Assembly: GCA_003455275.1 (NCBI GenBank)
Contig: DMRR01000129.1
Span: 690 to 16,503, forward strand
From: Bacteroidota bacterium
Lineage (GTDB): Bacteria > Bacteroidota > Bacteroidia > Chitinophagales > UBA10324
Reading direction: 5' to 3'
DNA length: 15,814 nucleotides
Both the position numbers and the translations under genes were made by a program. Positions 1-6,840 of this stretch are shown here, piece by piece; the first letter of the stretch is position 1, and each line of letters opens with the position of its first letter. The notes beneath the pieces are model-generated. The model was given only the letters and a program-made list of their open reading frames with translations, ran no database searches and had not been told where the DNA came from.

Positions 1-279
1 GCGATGAACCTTGCGGCTGCAAAGCTTTTAGAGAAAGGTCACATACCTATCATTGGAATGAATGCGGCTCTGCCAATTGTAGAGCGCGCAAATATTCCTG
101 ATAAATACAAAGCGACAATGGATATTTCGCTTGCAGTAATTAATCAGTGCGAAGCCATTCTAATTCTTGCAGAAAGCCCCGGCGTGATTAAGGAAAGAGA
201 TTTAGTGCTGAAGAACGGAGGAAAAATTTTTTACTCGATTGATGAAATTGAAAATACCATTCAATCACCGGACATTTAA
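1..279 (+). CDS. Nucleoside 2-deoxyribosyltransferase-like / DUF4406-type protein, 3' part
   Basis: The reading frame is open from base 1, so the true start probably lies upstream of the window; an in-frame ATG at position 4 would give 91 residues. What is visible is a compact alpha/beta fold with an AAKLLEKGHIPIIGMN stretch, then an M-D-I-S-L-A helix, a hydrophobic strand (CEAILILAES), a G-V-I-K-E-R-D-L segment and a closing G-G-K-I-F-Y-S-I-D-E-I. That order (GH.P, D/M-S-LA, cDAi..l, S.G...E, G..v) is the pattern of the nucleoside 2-deoxyribosyltransferase/DUF4406 superfamily, in which the Glu after the glycine is often the active-site residue. Family membership is my inference from these motifs. 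The substrate is unknown, and many members have no known activity. The gene ends with TAA directly before a hairpin terminator, so it is the last gene of its transcript. Confidence 0.6.
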   Translation, partial: AMNLAAAKLLEKGHIPIIGMNAALPIVERANIPDKYKATMDISLAVINQCEAILILAESPGVIKERDLVLKNGGKIFYSIDEIENTIQSPDI

Positions 280-313
280 CTTTTCCAAAGTTTGAAACTT
301 TGGAAAAGTTTTT
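280..313 (+). terminator. Intrinsic terminator after the first gene
   Basis: A perfect 14-bp inverted repeat (CTTTTCCAAAGTTT, then G, then AAACTTTGGAAAAG) spans 280-308 and is followed by five T residues at 309-313. It begins at the base after the TAA stop of the upstream gene. The stem is AT-rich, but its length and the U-tract on the plus strand fit a Rho-independent terminator. On the minus strand it is followed only by TTAAAT, so it is a weaker stop for the convergent gene pair that ends at 361. Confidence 0.75.
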
Positions 314-320
314 CAATCAA

Positions 321-360
321 CTTGTATTTACGAATAACTGAAAACGACGAACGAATAACT
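321..360. repeat. Short intergenic ACGAATAACT repeat
   Basis: The 10-mer ACGAATAACT occurs exactly at 330-339 and 351-360, a 21-bp period, with related ACGA strings between. The 18-mer at 321-338 (CTTGTATTTACGAATAAC) matches 17 of 18 bases with the last 18 bases of the window. The stretch lies in the non-coding gap between two convergent transcription units. It may be a member of a dispersed intergenic repeat; its function is unknown. Confidence 0.5.
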
Positions 361-912
361 CTATCTCGTATTGAGATTCCATCCCAATCCGAATGATAAT
401 CTCAAATCAGAAATATTCTGCCGGCGGAATGCATCATTTACATAAGCAAAATTTCCACGAAGCTGCATAAACACATGAAAGAAGGAACCATAATATGCAA
501 GCGTTCCACATAAACTGATATTGGGAACTATTTCCTTCAATGAAGAATATTTTCCTAACTCCGGGTTATCAGAACTGATAAAACTTAAACCCGGTTGCAG
601 TGCTGTAGAAAAGTCTGTATGCTTTCCCATTGGAGCATGAAAACAAGGGCCCGAAAAAAGTGAGTGATTGTTCTTAGGGTAAATGCTGTCCGGGCCAATA
701 TTAAAATAGCTTTCACTCATCCATCCGAATTTATCCTGAACCAGGTATTCAAGTTCGCCCTGAACATAATAGCGGTTGTTTTGTCCGCTTCCATATGCAA
801 GCGATGCCTCAGCTCGTAACAATCCCTTGTGCGCTGCGAATGCATAAGATTTTTGCTGTGCATTAGTTCCAATTGAATTGAGCAGCAATGCGAGAACAAA
901 AATTTTTCTCAT
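361..912 (-). CDS. Secreted small beta-barrel-like protein, unknown function (second of pair)
   Basis: The 183-residue protein has a typical Sec signal peptide (MRKIF plus a hydrophobic LALLL core, probable cleavage after NA at residue 18). The mature chain is made of alternating aromatic and polar segments (for example YYVQGELEYLV, FFHVFMQLRGNFAY) and ends in a strand-like LRLSFGLGWNL, as expected of a small outer-membrane barrel of roughly eight strands. I recognise no named family. The ATG at 912 overlaps the TGA of the upstream gene (909-1586) in the 4-bp motif ATGA, which indicates translational coupling and a joint role. No clear terminator follows on this strand. Outer-membrane location is inferred from composition; a periplasmic beta protein is possible. 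Confidence 0.7.
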   Translation of the reverse strand: MRKIFVLALLLNSIGTNAQQKSYAFAAHKGLLRAEASLAYGSGQNNRYYVQGELEYLVQDKFGWMSESYFNIGPDSIYPKNNHSLFSGPCFHAPMGKHTDFSTALQPGLSFISSDNPELGKYSSLKEIVPNISLCGTLAYYGSFFHVFMQLRGNFAYVNDAFRRQNISDLRLSFGLGWNLNTR

Positions 913-1586
913 GATTTTTTCTGAAATAAATAATAGGTGAATGAAATTGTTCCAAGAATGTGTCCATCGAAACTGGTGCCGTCTTCCTGGCTGATTGCAT
1001 ATGCCACATTACTATTATCAAACAAGAGATTTACATCCTTTGTAAGATGAATCATGTACTGAATCTCGCCGCATAATTCAATTCGTGAAGTAGGAAAATA
1101 TGAAATCCCTGTTCCGGCCTGAGTCGCAATGCTGAAAATGGGGCCAACCTCCCGCGGATATTCCGGAACAATCCAATTGAAACTAATAAGTGTGTCAACA
1201 AAACCAACTTTTGTCCAATCAAAACACTGGCCTGCTTCAATAAATGGAATTAGTTTATGAGTTTGATAACCTGATTTGTTAAGAGCGAATTGCACCGACC
1301 ATCCAATGTGTGTATCTTTTCGATATCCGTTATTTCCTGCAGATGAATTCATGTAGTCAAGAAACCATTCGGAATTTACACGATGCGCAAAAATGATTTT
1401 GTGCTGACCTCCGGCCCCAAACCCACTTGCATTATCACCGAGGAAAACGCTCCCTGTTGAGCGGACGCCAAACCCAAATGATCCCCGTGGAATGTCATTT
1501 ACATCTTGGGCGGATGCAGTTTGAAAACTAAAAATTAATGCATGAAGGAAAAAAATCAGCGTAGCTGAAACAATCAATTTTTTCAT
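909..1586 (-). CDS. Secreted outer-membrane beta-barrel-like protein, unknown function (first of pair)
   Basis: The 225-residue protein starts MKKLIVSATLIFFL and has a signal peptide ending near ASA at residue 26. The mature part is glycine- and aromatic-rich, with successive amphipathic strands such as FGFGVRSTGSVFLG, HKIIFAHRVNSEWFLDY and HIGWSVQFAL, and a last strand, GTISFTYYLF, carrying alternating aromatic residues. This is the layout of OmpW/OprF-sized eight-strand barrels in Bacteroidota. I cannot assign a named family or ligand. It is the first gene of a two-gene unit whose second member starts inside its stop codon. The 164-bp gap upstream (1587-1750), shared with the divergent DUF502 gene, must hold its promoter, but I see no convincing consensus match there. 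Confidence 0.75.
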   Translation of the reverse strand: MKKLIVSATLIFFLHALIFSFQTASAQDVNDIPRGSFGFGVRSTGSVFLGDNASGFGAGGQHKIIFAHRVNSEWFLDYMNSSAGNNGYRKDTHIGWSVQFALNKSGYQTHKLIPFIEAGQCFDWTKVGFVDTLISFNWIVPEYPREVGPIFSIATQAGTGISYFPTSRIELCGEIQYMIHLTKDVNLLFDNSNVAYAISQEDGTSFDGHILGTISFTYYLFQKKS

Positions 1587-1750
1587 AGAATCGATTTCTG
1601 ATTTAACGCAATGTATATGAAAATTATTTTGCGAAGTGTATACTGACTAACGGTTAAATGTTAGGGTGTATCAGAATTCATCGTCACTTAAAAAAACATT
1701 TCGCCCTCAAAAACCCTGTAGCACTTATTTTGCTCAAGCATTTTTTTTAG

Positions 1751-2338
1751 ATGAACAAAACACTACGCAACTTCAGCCGGAAACTTCTTACCTATTTTCT
1801 ACGAGGATTACTGGTGGTAGCGCCTGCGGCTATCACAATTTATATCGTTGTTGCTTTCATTCAGTTTGCCGATAGAATTCTTCCGGTAAAGTATCCCGGA
1901 CTTGGTGCTATTATAATTGTGATCAGCATCACAATCATAGGTGTTTTTTCATATACACTTTTCTTTCGGTGGTTTCTCTCCGGCATGGATGAATTGCTGC
2001 GCCGGACCCCTCTTACCAAAATGATTTATACAAGCATCAAAGATTTGTTTGGTGCATTTATGGGTGAAAAAAAAATGTTCAATCAACCGGTAATGGTACT
2101 AATGTTTAAAGAAGCAGGAATTCATAAGATAGGTTTTATTACTCAAAAAGATTTAAGTGAATTTGGTATTCAAGATCTGGTTGCAGTTTACTTTCCTCAT
2201 TCTTATAATTTCAGCGGCAATCTGTACCTGGTACCAAGAGAAAACATAAAACCGCTTGAGAATTTTCCTTCTGCCGACGCATTAAAATTTGTAGTAAGCG
2301 GTGGAGTAGTAAATGTTTCTGATGAAGAAAAAAAATAA
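1751..2338 (+). CDS. DUF502 family inner-membrane protein
   Basis: The 195-residue protein shows the DUF502 pattern along its length. The order is: LLTYFLRGLLVVAPAAITIYIV as first membrane helix (about residues 13-34); PGLGAIIIVISITIIGVF as second helix (about 49-66); a conserved segment LLRRTPLTKMIYTSIKDLFGAF (about 82-103); QPVMVLMFKE; IGFIT; a VAVYFPHSYNFSGNLYLVP stretch; and ALKFVVSGGVV near the C-terminus. The family is widespread in bacteria and related in plants (LCV/COV1-like), but its biochemical role is not settled. The soluble half probably faces the cytoplasm. The stop codon runs directly into the next ATG (TAAATG), so it is co-translated with the following hydrolase. Confidence 0.88.
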   Translation: MNKTLRNFSRKLLTYFLRGLLVVAPAAITIYIVVAFIQFADRILPVKYPGLGAIIIVISITIIGVFSYTLFFRWFLSGMDELLRRTPLTKMIYTSIKDLFGAFMGEKKMFNQPVMVLMFKEAGIHKIGFITQKDLSEFGIQDLVAVYFPHSYNFSGNLYLVPRENIKPLENFPSADALKFVVSGGVVNVSDEEKK

Positions 2339-3307
2339 ATGAAAAAGATTTGTTCTCTCGCTTTCCTATTTGTTGTTTTTATCAGCACCCGTGTTGACAG
2401 CTGGGGATTTTACGGGCACTCTCGAATTAATCGAATTGCAGTATTCACACTTCCGCCTCAAATGCTTTCATTTTACAAAGACAATATTGAATTTCTGACA
2501 ACACACGCGGTTGATCCGGACAAAAGAAGATATGCAATAAAAGAAGAAGCTCCCCGCCACTACATTGATTTGGATCGATATGGAAAATATCCATATGCCG
2601 ATGTGCCTCATCATTGGAATGACGCTGTGGCTCACTTTGGAGAAGATACACTGAATGCCCATGGAATTGTACCATGGTATGTCAATACAATGTTTTATCG
2701 TTTGGTCGATGCTTTCAAAGAAAAAAATAAATTCAAAATCCTTCACTTGAGCGCCGACATTGGACACTATATAGCCGACGCGCATGTTCCCCTGCATTGC
2801 ACTCGTAATTACAACGGCCAACTAACCGGCCAAACGGGAATTCACGCTTTCTGGGAAAGCCGACTGCCTGAATTATATGGAGAAAATTATGATTACTTCG
2901 TTGGCAAAGCCGAGCTAATTGATAATACTTCAGACTTTATCTGGAAAGTAGTTTTGACAAGTGCTTCAGAAGTGGACAGTGTTCTTTCGATTGAAAAAAA
3001 ACTAAGTCAGGAGTTTCCAACAGACAAAAAATATTCATACGAACAAAGAGGAGATATCACTGTGAGAGTTTATTCAGAAGAATACTCAAAAGAATATTCA
3101 AATCGTTTGCAGGGAATGGTAGAAAGAAAAATGCGGGCTGCAATTTTAGCTGTTGGTAGTTTCTGGTATACAGCATGGGTAACCGCTGGCAAACCAGATT
3201 TATCAACTCTTAAAGATGTTCAGTTATCTGCTGATGATTTAAAAGAACTTGACCAACTGGATGAGAACTGGAAGGCAGGAAAAATTATTGGTCGAGAGGA
3301 GGAATAA
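2339..3307 (+). CDS. Secreted zinc-dependent phospholipase C / S1-P1 nuclease-like hydrolase
   Basis: A signal peptide (1-21) ends just before W22, so cleavage would expose an N-terminal Trp whose amino group is a zinc ligand in this superfamily. Further candidate ligands are H27, D59 or D61, H74, H143, D147, H153, H169 and E173. The spacing H-x3-D-x5-H-x15-H-x3-E, with Glu at the last site, follows bacterial phospholipase C; S1/P1 nucleases have Asp there and a longer insert. A three-zinc phosphoesterase acting in the periplasm or outside the cell is therefore likely; whether the substrate is lipid or nucleic acid cannot be told. At 322 residues it is longer than the catalytic domain and has a charged C-terminal tail. 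It starts immediately after the DUF502 stop codon, and a strong terminator follows. Confidence 0.8.
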   Translation: MKKICSLAFLFVVFISTRVDSWGFYGHSRINRIAVFTLPPQMLSFYKDNIEFLTTHAVDPDKRRYAIKEEAPRHYIDLDRYGKYPYADVPHHWNDAVAHFGEDTLNAHGIVPWYVNTMFYRLVDAFKEKNKFKILHLSADIGHYIADAHVPLHCTRNYNGQLTGQTGIHAFWESRLPELYGENYDYFVGKAELIDNTSDFIWKVVLTSASEVDSVLSIEKKLSQEFPTDKKYSYEQRGDITVRVYSEEYSKEYSNRLQGMVERKMRAAILAVGSFWYTAWVTAGKPDLSTLKDVQLSADDLKELDQLDENWKAGKIIGREEE

Positions 3308-3310
3308 TAA

Positions 3311-3341
3311 AAAAGGCGCCCCGAAACCGTGGGCGCCTTTT
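3311..3341. terminator. Bidirectional terminator between convergent hydrolase and gldN
   Basis: A perfect 11-bp stem (AAAAGGCGCCC at 3311-3321, GGGCGCCTTTT at 3331-3341) encloses a 9-base loop. It is GC-rich in the core and flanked by A/T runs on both sides. Read on the minus strand, the stem continues into TTATTATT after a six-T run, a strong stop for gldN if the transcript passes its stop codon by about 20 bases. Read on the plus strand it closes the hydrolase gene with four T residues. It is the clearest terminator in the window. Confidence 0.92.
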
Positions 3342-3360
3342 GAAAAATAATTTTATGCAA

Positions 3361-4191
3361 TCAGAATGACCACAGGTCGTGTTCCCATGTGAAAATTTCA
3401 TCCTTGATTTTTTCAGACTCCATTAAGGCATCCACACCGGTTTTGTAATCCTGAATTCTCCGGTCAAACACATTTGATTCCTTAATTATATAACTGCTGA
3501 ATAATCTAGATTCAAATAAATCATCATAGCTAAATCTAACCGCATCATTCTTTGGATTGTAAACATCTTCCTTTACCAGTATTGGTCGAAGGTCAGGATA
3601 GTAAGCCCAAAAGAGAGGCAAATCACCAAGAGTTGGATCGGTAAACAGGGGAGCAATTCCAATTATTCTTACTTGAAGGGTTGAGGTTTCCTTGTCGAAA
3701 AACCAATCTTCTTTTACCCGGTATTTCTTAACCAATGTAAAATCGGGTTCATTGAATACAGCAGTATCGCCAATGATTTCACCTGTAAGTTTATCATATT
3801 TTGGAATAGTGTCCCAACCGGCTCCGCACTTCTTTATTGCATCGGCAAAAGAAACGGTAGATAAAAAATTGTCTTCGCCGAAACCTGTGATTTCACCCTT
3901 TTCAAGAGCTCCCATCATAATCTCAATCAAAGGTTTAATATCCTGCCAATCCTGATGAAAATATTTGAAAGGAAGATTTAATTTTTCATCCACATCAATA
4001 ACTCTCCAGATTCTTTTTTCCCAGAACACATCCGATTCGCGAATGTGATCATAAGGAATTACTTCTCTCTCCGAAGGAGAAACTCTGTCATAGAATCCAT
4101 CCCTTCTCTGAGGACCTTCTGTTACCTGAGCCTTACTGAAAAAAGGAACAAACAACAGAAAAATAAGAATGAAATTTATTGTGTGCTTCAT
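3361..4191 (-). CDS. gldN: Type IX secretion system protein GldN/PorN
   Basis: The 276-residue protein has a signal peptide cleaved near KA|Q (residues 20-22) and the GldN features: YDHIRESDVFWEKRIWRVID near residues 47-66, LNLPF and a PLIEIMMGALEKGEITGF stretch, the central KYRVKEDWFFD, RIIGIAPLF, and a C-terminal segment ending with DLFESRLFSSYI and a D-R-R-I-Q-D-Y motif. In Flavobacterium johnsoniae and Porphyromonas gingivalis, GldN/PorN binds the lipoprotein GldK/PorK and forms a periplasmic ring at the outer membrane that is required for secretion. It is the last gene of the gldK-L-M-N series, 10 bp after gldM, and is followed by the hairpin at 3311-3341. It appears full length, slightly shorter than some homologues. 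Confidence 0.95.
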   Translation of the reverse strand: MKHTINFILIFLLFVPFFSKAQVTEGPQRRDGFYDRVSPSEREVIPYDHIRESDVFWEKRIWRVIDVDEKLNLPFKYFHQDWQDIKPLIEIMMGALEKGEITGFGEDNFLSTVSFADAIKKCGAGWDTIPKYDKLTGEIIGDTAVFNEPDFTLVKKYRVKEDWFFDKETSTLQVRIIGIAPLFTDPTLGDLPLFWAYYPDLRPILVKEDVYNPKNDAVRFSYDDLFESRLFSSYIIKESNVFDRRIQDYKTGVDALMESEKIKDEIFTWEHDLWSF

Positions 4192-4201
4192 GATGAAGTA
4201 T

Positions 4202-5872
4202 TTAATTAATTTCTAAACTGATCGGGCTGAGTGAACGGGTAGTTCCATCAGGTCCTTTTGCTTTAATGTTTCTAATGATGATTTGATCGCCAGGTTTTGC
4301 TCCCTGAATTTTAGCCAGAATATCGCCACTCCAGGCCATACCAGAATTTGATTTAATGTAAGGGTCCTGACGCTTTGCAATGAAGATGAAGTCATAAGAA
4401 GTAACCTGGAAATTAACTCCCTGGAAATAGAAATCCTTTAATTGAGCGATAACGCCAGGCGAGGCTTTCAATTCACCGGTTTTAATCTTTCCTTCTGTTT
4501 TACCTGCAACAATTGCTACCGGATCCGGAATTCTTTTAACAACAAATTCAGTTCCTGTTCCAACTTGTTTTTTTGTTCCGTCTATATTTTCAGCTATAAC
4601 ATTAATCTTGATTTTTTGTCCGATCATATTTGCCGGCATATTCGCAACATATTTTCCATTTGAACCAGTGAAGGAACCGCCAGTTGCTGATGCTGAAATT
4701 TTATTTGCAGCATAACCGGGAACTGAAACTGAGAATGGATTTGGAATACCAGCATAAATGATGTTCAGATTGTCAGAGGATATTACAGCAGAACTTTTTG
4801 CTGAAGTGTATGCAGATTCAAAAGGATAATAAATGGCACTGCCATCGGGTCCTGTTACCTTTACGGCTCCGGAATATTTTCTTTCTCCTTCACCGCTTGC
4901 ACCTGCTTCATACTTACCCATACCGCCCTCAACTTTTATCGAGTTTCCGCCAGTAACTGGATTCTCTTTTGTTTCAATATAATTTCCAAATTCATCCTTA
5001 GTAGCATTTGAATTCAATCCTCCAATAATCACCTCGGGATTCTGAGTAGAATTAAATGCCGCAACAAATATGTCTGCTTTGTATGTCTGACCTTCTACAA
5101 CATAACTGCTTGGTGCAATTACCCTTGCTGTGAGACGATCAAACTTAAAATCTTTAGCATTGATTTGTTTGAGATAGTAATCCATCATCATCGATTCAGA
5201 ATTACGAATATCATTTTGGAATTTATTAAGAAGTGTTAAACAAGCGATGGTGGGAACCATATGAAAATTCATATTCACCCAATCTTTTTCTTCCCCTTCA
5301 GCATTCTTAAACTTTGTTTCAGGAGATGCAATGTTTAAAGGCAATTGAGATTCGAGTTCCTTTTTGGTACCGGGATCATCAATCATCTTAAGCAAGTCTG
5401 AGCGAAGGGCAATTAATTTTGTTTGCAATTCATATCCCTTCTTATCATCTTCGATCATGTAACGGGTAGAAACATCCAGGTTTTTTTCATCAGATAAGGT
5501 ACCTTTTTCAGGAGACCAATCTCCGTCTTTGTGTTCCTTCTCATCTTTATCCACCCATCCGCCAGTCTGTTTCACGATCTCAGCTTTAATCTCATCAATA
5601 TATTTCAACATTGCATTGGCGAGCGTTTGAGTTTGTGTCGCCTTCTTCATCCATGGTTCTGTTTTGGCAGCATCCTTTTCCATTGCGGATTTAAATGCGT
5701 CCATCGTTCTGGAATTTTTATTATCAACTGAAATGTTTGAGTTGATAATACCTTGGTTAACCACATGAAAAGCGTTAAGAATTTCCGCAGAAACATTTAA
5801 CGCCAGCAGTGCTGTCAACACGAGATACATCATGTTGATCATCATCTGCCTGGGTTCTTTAGGTATTGACAT
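4202..5872 (-). CDS. gldM: Type IX secretion motor component GldM/PorM
   Basis: The start carries the GldM signature PRQMMINMMYLVLTALLALNVS followed by AEILNAFHVVN, a single membrane helix at about residues 10-28 with a short cytoplasmic tail. The remaining 520 or so residues are periplasmic. A helical first domain (to about residue 230) is followed by beta-rich domains, ending in the typical WSGDILAKIQGAKPGDQI and AKGPDGT region near the C-terminus. In characterised systems GldM is a dimer that crosses the periplasm and passes energy from GldL to the GldK-GldN ring. At 556 residues it is a little longer than the roughly 515 usual in flavobacteria. It begins 42 bp after gldL and is followed by gldN after 10 bp. 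Confidence 0.96.
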   Translation of the reverse strand: MSIPKEPRQMMINMMYLVLTALLALNVSAEILNAFHVVNQGIINSNISVDNKNSRTMDAFKSAMEKDAAKTEPWMKKATQTQTLANAMLKYIDEIKAEIVKQTGGWVDKDEKEHKDGDWSPEKGTLSDEKNLDVSTRYMIEDDKKGYELQTKLIALRSDLLKMIDDPGTKKELESQLPLNIASPETKFKNAEGEEKDWVNMNFHMVPTIACLTLLNKFQNDIRNSESMMMDYYLKQINAKDFKFDRLTARVIAPSSYVVEGQTYKADIFVAAFNSTQNPEVIIGGLNSNATKDEFGNYIETKENPVTGGNSIKVEGGMGKYEAGASGEGERKYSGAVKVTGPDGSAIYYPFESAYTSAKSSAVISSDNLNIIYAGIPNPFSVSVPGYAANKISASATGGSFTGSNGKYVANMPANMIGQKIKINVIAENIDGTKKQVGTGTEFVVKRIPDPVAIVAGKTEGKIKTGELKASPGVIAQLKDFYFQGVNFQVTSYDFIFIAKRQDPYIKSNSGMAWSGDILAKIQGAKPGDQIIIRNIKAKGPDGTTRSLSPISLEIN

Positions 5873-5914
5873 TAATTTTTAAGCTTTTTGGTTTGAGTTA
5901 ATTTAATCAAAAAA

Positions 5915-6742
5915 TTATCCGCGGCTTGCATTTGCTCCCATCTGCATAGCTGAAAGCATGTTACCGTAAATTGAATTGAGGTGACCTAGATTTTTAGCCA
6001 AACCAGAAATTTCAGTTTTATATTTCTTTGTATCTTCAACTGAATCGTTCAAGTTTTCAATTGCAGAAGACAGTGTTCCGTAGAATTTATTCATGGTCTT
6101 CAAATGGCTGTTTGTATCAGCCAATTCCAATTCATAAATCGCATTTAATTGTGCAAGGTTTTTAGAAACCTGTTGAACTTGCTCATGATACTTCTTGGTT
6201 TCATCCGCACCTGATGCAAGCAATTCAGCAGCTGAAGTAGCTTCTGCATACGCCTTCTTCATTTCAGTTAGCGCATTAGCTGCCTGCTTGGCCTTCTCTG
6301 TATATTCTCCGGTTGCAGCCGATGCATCAGCCACATCAGAGAGTTTATTTAAGTTATCTCCAAGTTTATTTAAATTATCTCCAAGTCTGCGAATCAAATC
6401 CTGATCAACATTCGCTGATTCGAGTAAATTATCAAATTGCTGAGTTAAAGTTCCATGAGTCGCTTTGTCTGCCACTTTTGTTAGTTCTTCTTCATCTGGC
6501 GCAAGATCAATTTCAGGATATATTTTTTCCCAGTAGTAATCCTTATGTGGAGGAAGAATTCCAAGAAGGAAGAAGATAAATGCCTCAGTGCACATGCCGA
6601 CAATCAGCATTTGACTGGCACCTTGCCAGTGTTGCAACTTAAAAAGTGCTCCAAGCAATACTACTGAAGCTCCTACACCAATGATAAGATTCTTAATTCT
6701 CTTACCTCTTTCAGTCTCGAAAAAATGCGCGAGTTTGTTCAT
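5915..6742 (-). CDS. gldL: Type IX secretion motor component GldL/PorL
   Basis: GldL is the proton-channel part of the T9SS/gliding motor. The 275-residue protein has a charged N-terminus, two membrane helices (about 17-36 and 42-63), and a long cytoplasmic coiled coil rich in Ala, Leu, Lys and Asn. The first helix ends in FKLQHW (K35, H38), and the second contains T52-E53. This buried Glu corresponds to the essential motor glutamate of F. johnsoniae GldL (E49), so the motor should be functional. The conserved SDVADASAATGEYTEKAKQA segment follows. An odd feature is a back-to-back heptad, GDNLNKL-GDNLNKL, near residues 121-134, encoded by a 21-bp tandem duplication. The gene lies 98 bp after gldK, and its leader shares a 12-mer with the gldK leader. 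Confidence 0.95.
   Translation of the reverse strand: MNKLAHFFETERGKRIKNLIIGVGASVVLLGALFKLQHWQGASQMLIVGMCTEAFIFFLLGILPPHKDYYWEKIYPEIDLAPDEEELTKVADKATHGTLTQQFDNLLESANVDQDLIRRLGDNLNKLGDNLNKLSDVADASAATGEYTEKAKQAANALTEMKKAYAEATSAAELLASGADETKKYHEQVQQVSKNLAQLNAIYELELADTNSHLKTMNKFYGTLSSAIENLNDSVEDTKKYKTEISGLAKNLGHLNSIYGNMLSAMQMGANASRG
6341..6382. repeat. 21-bp tandem duplication inside gldL
   Basis: Two adjacent 21-bp units, 6341-6361 and 6362-6382, match at 19 of 21 bases (differences at unit positions 1 and 13, both G/A). Each encodes one GDNLNKL heptad on the minus strand, so the reading frame and the coiled-coil register are both kept. The near identity at DNA level suggests a recent event rather than protein-level convergence. 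Confidence 0.85.
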
Positions 6743-6778
6743 TGTCTTTTTGTGTTTGTTTAATTAGTAAATGGGTTA

Positions 6779-6790
6779 TTGTTTGGGTGT
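6779..6790 (-). promoter_or_regulatory. ACACCCAAACAA motif in the gldL leader
   Basis: On the minus strand this 12-mer lies 37-48 bases before the gldL ATG. The same 12 bases occur in the gldK leader (8148-8159), and the shared part is followed by A/T-rich sequence in both. It may be a 5' leader or regulator site common to the two genes. There is no good promoter box directly before this copy, so its role is unclear. Confidence 0.35.
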
Positions 6791-6840
6791 TATTATTTTC
6801 AAAAAAAATTCCTGATTTAAAAAATTTTCAGCTAAGAAAA

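Noticed and set aside
1725..1732. TTATTTTG as a -7 promoter box for DUF502
   Set aside because: It is one mismatch from TAnnTTTG and well placed before the ATG, but no TTG lies at the right distance, and the same string occurs again at 1624-1631, so it is not distinctive in this AT-rich gap.
1666..1875. 69-codon plus-strand frame before and overlapping the DUF502 start
   Set aside because: It overlaps the conserved first helix of DUF502 in another frame, and its peptide resembles no known protein.
2468..2821. 117-codon minus-strand open frame inside the phospholipase-like gene
   Set aside because: It is antisense to a gene with intact zinc-ligand motifs, and it has no recognisable protein features.
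6195..6579. Two plus-strand open frames with repeated LSPSLFKLSPSL or YLQVYLNYLQV peptides
   Set aside because: They are the antisense reading of the gldL coiled coil and its 21-bp duplication, not genes.
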